A stretch of 64,000 nucleotides of DNA from positions 1 through 64,000 of the forward strand of contig NZ_JAIWPJ010000007.1 of assembly GCF_020515625.1 (NCBI RefSeq), read 5' to 3'. The position numbers and the translations under genes are program-made. Under the pieces are notes generated by a model, which saw only the letters and a program-made list of their open reading frames with translations, was not told the DNA's origin and ran no database searches. This document shows, piece by piece, positions 60,570 to 64,000 of the stretch (its first letter is position 1; each line of letters starts with the position of its first letter). This DNA comes from Natrinema amylolyticum. Its GTDB lineage: Archaea > Halobacteriota > Halobacteria > Halobacteriales > Natrialbaceae.

Positions 60570-61262
60570 TCACGCTACCATCCCGGTTTCGGCTTCTTCG
60601 AGATATCGGTCTCGCCGACCGTAGATTCCGCGGGCGGTTGATCGGTTCACACCCGTTTCGTCAGCAATGTCTCTCCATGAACGGCCGGTTTCTCGAAGTC
60701 GGATCACTTCGAGGGCAGTCGCGAACTCCCTACTCTCGCGATCGGGGATCCACCGTCTGCCGTCCTCGTCGTAGCAAAGGCCGAAGGGCGGACGTCCGTG
60801 GTCGTCCCCACGCTGTTCACGGGCATCCATCGCGGCCTGGGATTTCTTTATCTCCCGCCGTTTGACGTCGCTCCCGACGGCTCTCTGGACTCGGAAAGTG
60901 AGCTCGTCCTCCGGTGGGTTTTCGACAAACTCGAGTAGACAGTCGCTGAGGACAGCTGCCCGTTTCAGTTTCCAATAAAATTGGTCACGGGCCAGGCGCG
61001 TATCGTCCCACGCGACGAGGTAGTCGTATTCGCCGTCACGGAGTGCCTCGAGTAATGTTTCCACCTTCGGGTTCGCATCGATACGCTCCTCGTCGACGGA
61101 CTTCATATGCACGCTGAATCCGGTGTGGACGCCGAGATCGATCACGTCCACCTCGTCGGCCAACTGCTCCGCGAGCGCCGGGACACGTTCGCGCTGTAAC
61201 TCGAGGAAGACATCGTCGTCACTCCCTTGCGACTTGCGGATAAACGCGGCGGCTCTACTCAT
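60570..61262 (-). CDS. serine recombinase (resolvase/invertase type)
   Basis: 230 residues from ATG 61262. The catalytic Ser lies in RAAAFIRKSQGSDDD (residue ~10). YDYLVAWDDTRLARDQFYW carries the D-x-R-x-x-R active-site arginines. A linker helix leads to KRREIKKSQAAMDAREQRGDDHGRPPFGLCYDED and a C-terminal HTH (TGRSWRDIADETGVNRSTARGIYGRRDRYL). The G-RPPFGLxYDEDGRRW block is typical of haloarchaeal resolvases. It probably resolves plasmid multimers or serves a mobile element. The extension to 61364 overlaps the divergent promoter. Confidence 0.88.
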   Translation of the reverse strand: MSRAAAFIRKSQGSDDDVFLELQRERVPALAEQLADEVDVIDLGVHTGFSVHMKSVDEERIDANPKVETLLEALRDGEYDYLVAWDDTRLARDQFYWKLKRAAVLSDCLLEFVENPPEDELTFRVQRAVGSDVKRREIKKSQAAMDAREQRGDDHGRPPFGLCYDEDGRRWIPDRESREFATALEVIRLRETGRSWRDIADETGVNRSTARGIYGRRDRYLEEAETGMVA

Positions 61263-61371
61263 CAGCTTTCTCGAGAGCACAGATCCATCGAAAGCCGCGA
61301 TCTCAGCGGTAGTCGGGACTCTGCCTGAGTGACCACAATATCCTTGCCCAGGTTCCGTGAACACGAACTAT

Positions 61372-62180
61372 ATGACTGACTCGACCGATCCGGACTCGTC
61401 TCCGCTATTCGAGGCCAAAGAATTCGACGAATCCTCTGTATTCTCGCCGGAAGCACTGCTGGAGAACGCCCGACGACAGAAGGACCTCCCGGAACGCTCA
61501 GTCCCGGAAATCTGTATCCTCGATCCAGATGGAGATATTATGCGCCAGTTGACGGCTACCGGTGAAGCACAAAAGGATGGAGCGTGGCCCGGCTATCACA
61601 CCGACCTCTATCGGTTCGAACGAAACGGGGAGGAGTTCGGAATCGTAGGGTGTGTTGTCGGGGCACCGTTCGCTGTGCTACTTGCAGAGCAACTGTTCGC
61701 CGCCGGCTGCCAGTTTCTCATAAGCGTAACCTCCTCAGGACAGATTGTGCCCAAGGACGATCCGCCCTACTTCGTTCTCATAGAGCGTGCGCTCCGCGAC
61801 GAAGGAACGAGTCACTATTACCGTTCGCCAAGTAGTTATGCGACTCTCGATGACGAGCTTCGTGTTTCGGTCGAAGAGGTGTGTAAAACTGTACCTCGAC
61901 CTGTATACACGGGAGCAACGTGGACAACGGATGCCCTATTTCGGAAACAGAAACTGCAATTGAACGTGCCCGATCAGACGGAATTCTTGCTGTCGAAATG
62001 GAGGCAGTAGCACTCTACACTTTCGGCGACGTTCGAGAGCAGCCAGTCGTTTGCTTCGCCCACGTGACCAACCAAATGGGGCAGACAGAGGAGGATTTCG
62101 AGAAAGGGGCGGCAGACGGGAGTCAGGATGCATTAGAGGTGATTGACACGGCTGCTATGGCTTGGAGATCTTTGGATTGA
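61372..62180 (+). pseudogene. nucleoside phosphorylase (PNP/UDP family) with frameshift
   Basis: Frame 1 from ATG 61372 encodes PEICILDPDGDIMRQL, FGIVGCVVGAPFAVLLAEQLFAAGCQFLISVTSSGQI and VYTGATWTTDALFR. The homology then jumps to the next frame near 61935: ETETAIERARSDGILAVEMEAVALYTFGDVREQPVVCFAHVTNQM...DGSQDALEVIDTAAMAW. The EMEA block is the family's substrate-binding Glu-Met-Glu. Together they make one ~268-residue phosphorylase, so a single indel separates the glycosidic-base half from the rest. It is divergent from the serine recombinase. Confidence 0.85.
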
Positions 62181-62502
62181 CGTATCCAGCGATAAGTTCA
62201 GGAACGATGTAATGGTGGGACACAGAATCATTCGGTGATTGATTTTCTGGTTTCCGACGAGTTTGGCTGTACGCGAATCCCGGTGATAATCACTTCCCCG
62301 TTCGCTCATCGAACGAAATCATAACTGTGGCCCGTTCGACCGATAATCGCCGTGCTGTCTGGCGATTATCGCACTTCAAATGTATGGGCGCTGCAAGCTC
62401 ACAGCCACTCAGACGCCCGCAGGATTCCTCTCGTTCTGTCTAACGAACGGGGGAAAATCGCGGAGTTTAGATCGACCCGTTATCGGTTCGCGACTCACGA
62501 CT
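62181..62502 (+). promoter_or_regulatory. upstream region of integrase with perfect palindromes
   Basis: Two perfect inverted repeats lie here: CGTTCG-CTCAT-CGAACG (62299-62315) and CGATAATCGCC-GTGCTGTCT-GGCGATTATCG (62341-62371, 11-bp arms). They are 130-200 bp before the integrase start and could be its operator, recombination core sites or a hairpin. Otherwise no gene is seen. Confidence 0.6.
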
Positions 62503-63516
62503 ATGAGTCTCGAGCCAATCGATCCGGAGACAGCACTCGAGCTGTACCTCACGGACAAGGAAGCCGAACTCGCTGAGAGTTCGATTCAGTCGCACAGGTA
62601 CCGCCTCAAGCACTTTCTGCGCTGGTGTGGGATGGAAGACATCGACAATCTCAACGACCTCACCGGTCGCAAACTCCAGCAGTATCGTCTCTGGCGTCGC
62701 GACGACGGAGACCTCTCCGTCGCCAGCGAGAAGACCCAGATGGACACGCTGCGCGTATTCATCCGCTGGGCCGAGTCGATCGACGCCGTCGAACAGGACC
62801 TCTCGACGAAGGTCCGTTCGCCATCGATGACGCCAGAGCAAAATACCCGCGACGAGATGCTGGAGACCGAGGAAGCCGAAGCAGTTCTCTCGTACCTCGC
62901 CAAGTACGACTACGCATCCCGTGAACACGTCACCGTCGCGCTGATGTGGCATACGATGATGCGTGTCAGCAGCGTCAACGCCCTCGACGTCGACGACTAC
63001 AATCCCGGCGAGCAGTACATCGAGGTCCACCACCGCCCGGAGACGGACACGCCAATCAAGAACAAGAAAGACGGTGATCGTCTGGTCGCGTTGTCGGATG
63101 ACATCTGCATGCTGCTCGACGACTGGATCGAAGAGAAGCGACCGAACGTGACTGACGACTTCGGCCGTGAACCGCTCGTCGCGACGAGGGAGGGTCGCGC
63201 GAACAAGACTACGCTCAGGAAGTACGTCTACCAAGCAACCCGGCCGTGCTTCCGTGGAGCAGAGTGTCCTGAAGATCGGGACCCAGAAGAATGTGAGGCT
63301 GCTGTCAACGACCAGGAGGCGTTCAGGTGTCCCGCGAACGTCAATCCCCACGCCATCCGGCGGGGGAGTATTACACACTCACTCAACAGCGCCCTCCCAG
63401 ACAACGTCGTCAGTGATCGAGCGAACGTGAGCCCTGCGGTCATCGAACAACACTACGACCGACGTACTGAGAAAGAGAAGATGGAACAGCGGCGGGACTA
63501 CTTGGATCGACTCTGA
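62503..63516 (+). CDS. tyrosine recombinase / integrase
   Basis: 337 residues from ATG 62503. A SAM-like core-binding domain (residues 5-90: ALELYLTDKEAELAESSIQSHRYRLKHFLRWC...GRKLQQYRLWRRDD) precedes the catalytic domain. HTMMRVSSVNALDVDDY carries Arg I, NPHAIRRGSITHSLNSAL has HxxR, and PAVIEQHYDRRTEKEK the nucleophile Tyr. The Cys-rich insertion CFRGAECPEDRDPEECEAA...FRCP is typical of haloarchaeal integrases. All catalytic residues are present, unlike the broken integrases at 14067 and 28529. It may mobilise this region. The extension to 62380 crosses the palindrome region and is rejected. Confidence 0.92.
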   Translation: MSLEPIDPETALELYLTDKEAELAESSIQSHRYRLKHFLRWCGMEDIDNLNDLTGRKLQQYRLWRRDDGDLSVASEKTQMDTLRVFIRWAESIDAVEQDLSTKVRSPSMTPEQNTRDEMLETEEAEAVLSYLAKYDYASREHVTVALMWHTMMRVSSVNALDVDDYNPGEQYIEVHHRPETDTPIKNKKDGDRLVALSDDICMLLDDWIEEKRPNVTDDFGREPLVATREGRANKTTLRKYVYQATRPCFRGAECPEDRDPEECEAAVNDQEAFRCPANVNPHAIRRGSITHSLNSALPDNVVSDRANVSPAVIEQHYDRRTEKEKMEQRRDYLDRL

Positions 63517-63663
63517 GCACAGCATAACCGCACTACTCCACTTTATTTCTGTAATTTAGTTGCGGTGGTTATGTCTGTGATATTCAGTATATAATAATAT
63601 ACGTTTGATAGCATGACTACGATACTCGGAAACGAAGATCCGCTAGCAGTTGCTGCCTGAGTC
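63517..63663. other. short intergenic region
   Basis: AT-rich (around 63540-63610) with no gene; it could contain the attachment site of the integrase just upstream, but no duplicated core is visible within the window. Confidence 0.35.
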
Positions 63664-64000
63664 TCATTTTTTACGCAGATTTTCAGAACGCAGTTCACCC
63701 TTCGCATGCCACGTTCGTGGGCGCATAGCGACGATAGCTGCGCCGAGATAGGACAGTACCACAATTCCGATGACAATCGTTCCGGGAATCATCCCGATCG
63801 CGGCACTCGTCACCCACGGCTCTGGAGAGAAAGCAGTAATACGTACGAGCCATGCAGCGAGTAACACGGTGAACAGCGGCAGATACACTCGTCGTAGACG
63901 GTGCGCTATCGCTTCCTCTGTGCTGATCTTGATCGTCGGTTCCCGATAATCCTGACTCAACGCTTCACGCCAGTTGGGATCGGGCAGCCCAGCAGAGGGG
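63664..64000 (-). CDS. DUF2270 family membrane protein, cut by window edge
   Basis: The 3' part of a second DUF2270 gene; its start is beyond 64000. The visible end reads GLPDPNWREALSQDYREPTIKISTEEAIAHRLRRVYLPLFTVLLAAWLVRITAF, then the last helix and RPRTWHAKGELRSENLRKK. It aligns with the C-terminal half of the 55887 gene (SHDWRAELSRDYRRPTLKVSFYEALANRLQRVYLALLSVLLVAWVFRITAF). Confidence 0.85.
   Translation of the reverse strand, partial: PSAGLPDPNWREALSQDYREPTIKISTEEAIAHRLRRVYLPLFTVLLAAWLVRITAFSPEPWVTSAAIGMIPGTIVIGIVVLSYLGAAIVAMRPRTWHAKGELRSENLRKK

Noticed and set aside
61920-62010. Programmed frameshift in the nucleoside phosphorylase
   Set aside because: No slippery heptamer at the junction; many other genes in the window carry single inactivating lesions.

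Overview
The window comes from a halophilic archaeon (class Halobacteria). Predicted proteins are strongly acidic and most secreted ones carry twin-arginine (Tat) signals. Promoters are TATA-type, often with leaderless starts. The gene content is typical of haloarchaea: a transcription factor B paralogue, a bacterio-opsin-activator type HTH regulator, HalOD1-like, DUF7344 and DUF7342 proteins, DUF2270, and an IS1341-type TnpB/DUF2080 pair. The density of decayed genes, recombinases, toxin-antitoxin modules and repeats suggests a large plasmid or a genomic island rather than core chromosome. A member of the Natrialbales (Natrinema/Haloterrigena-like) is a guess, not a demonstration.

Layout. 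0-7 kb: small zinc-ribbon and winged-helix proteins, a PAC2 protein, a SnoaL-like protein, an alpha/beta hydrolase and a decayed FAD-linked oxidase. 7.3-9.7 kb: a minus-strand, virus-like cassette of seven short, tightly packed genes downstream of a tRNA-like gene with an insertion; two of these genes seem to begin with ATT at stop/start overlaps. 10-14.5 kb: cytochrome P450 and membrane-protein remnants, two membrane proteins, an NSS-family sodium symporter flanked by copies of a dispersed repeat, and a broken integrase. 14.5-17 kb: DUF6788 protein and a regulator/nucleotidyltransferase pair with two elaborate palindromic operators. 17-34 kb: accessory genes (SWIM protein, zinc fingers, HEPN-MNT toxin-antitoxin, ArdC-like antirestriction protein, TFB). 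Five of these transcription units are preceded by the same conserved hairpin element. Between them lie a berberine-bridge-type oxidase with a divergent regulator and an operon of thioredoxin-reductase-like, unknown and UGSC-family proteins.

35-37 kb: an IS1341-type TnpB/DUF2080 element with extra solo 3' ends nearby. 37-51 kb: a block of large exported proteins (PQQ-like beta-propellers, parallel beta-helix, CARDB repeats, PKD-like and GLUG domains) that share modules and are partly decaying. 51-56 kb: heavily decayed DNA with fragments of regulators, one intact HTH_10 regulator and a zinc finger. 56-64 kb: DUF2270 and other membrane proteins, NikR divergent from a NicO/RcnA-like nickel transporter, a serine recombinase, a frameshifted nucleoside phosphorylase, a tyrosine recombinase preceded by perfect palindromes, and the start of a second DUF2270 gene.

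The most interesting signals are regulatory rather than coding: (1) the five-copy hairpin leader at a fixed distance of 25-32 nt from start codons; (2) the same 10-bp inverted repeat with 21-nt spacing at two distant loci; (3) a 50-bp nested palindrome centred on the TATA box of a toxin-antitoxin regulator; (4) a TATA-led run of four hairpins that may be a structured RNA. No database search was possible, so family names come from recognised motifs and from memory of haloarchaeal families.
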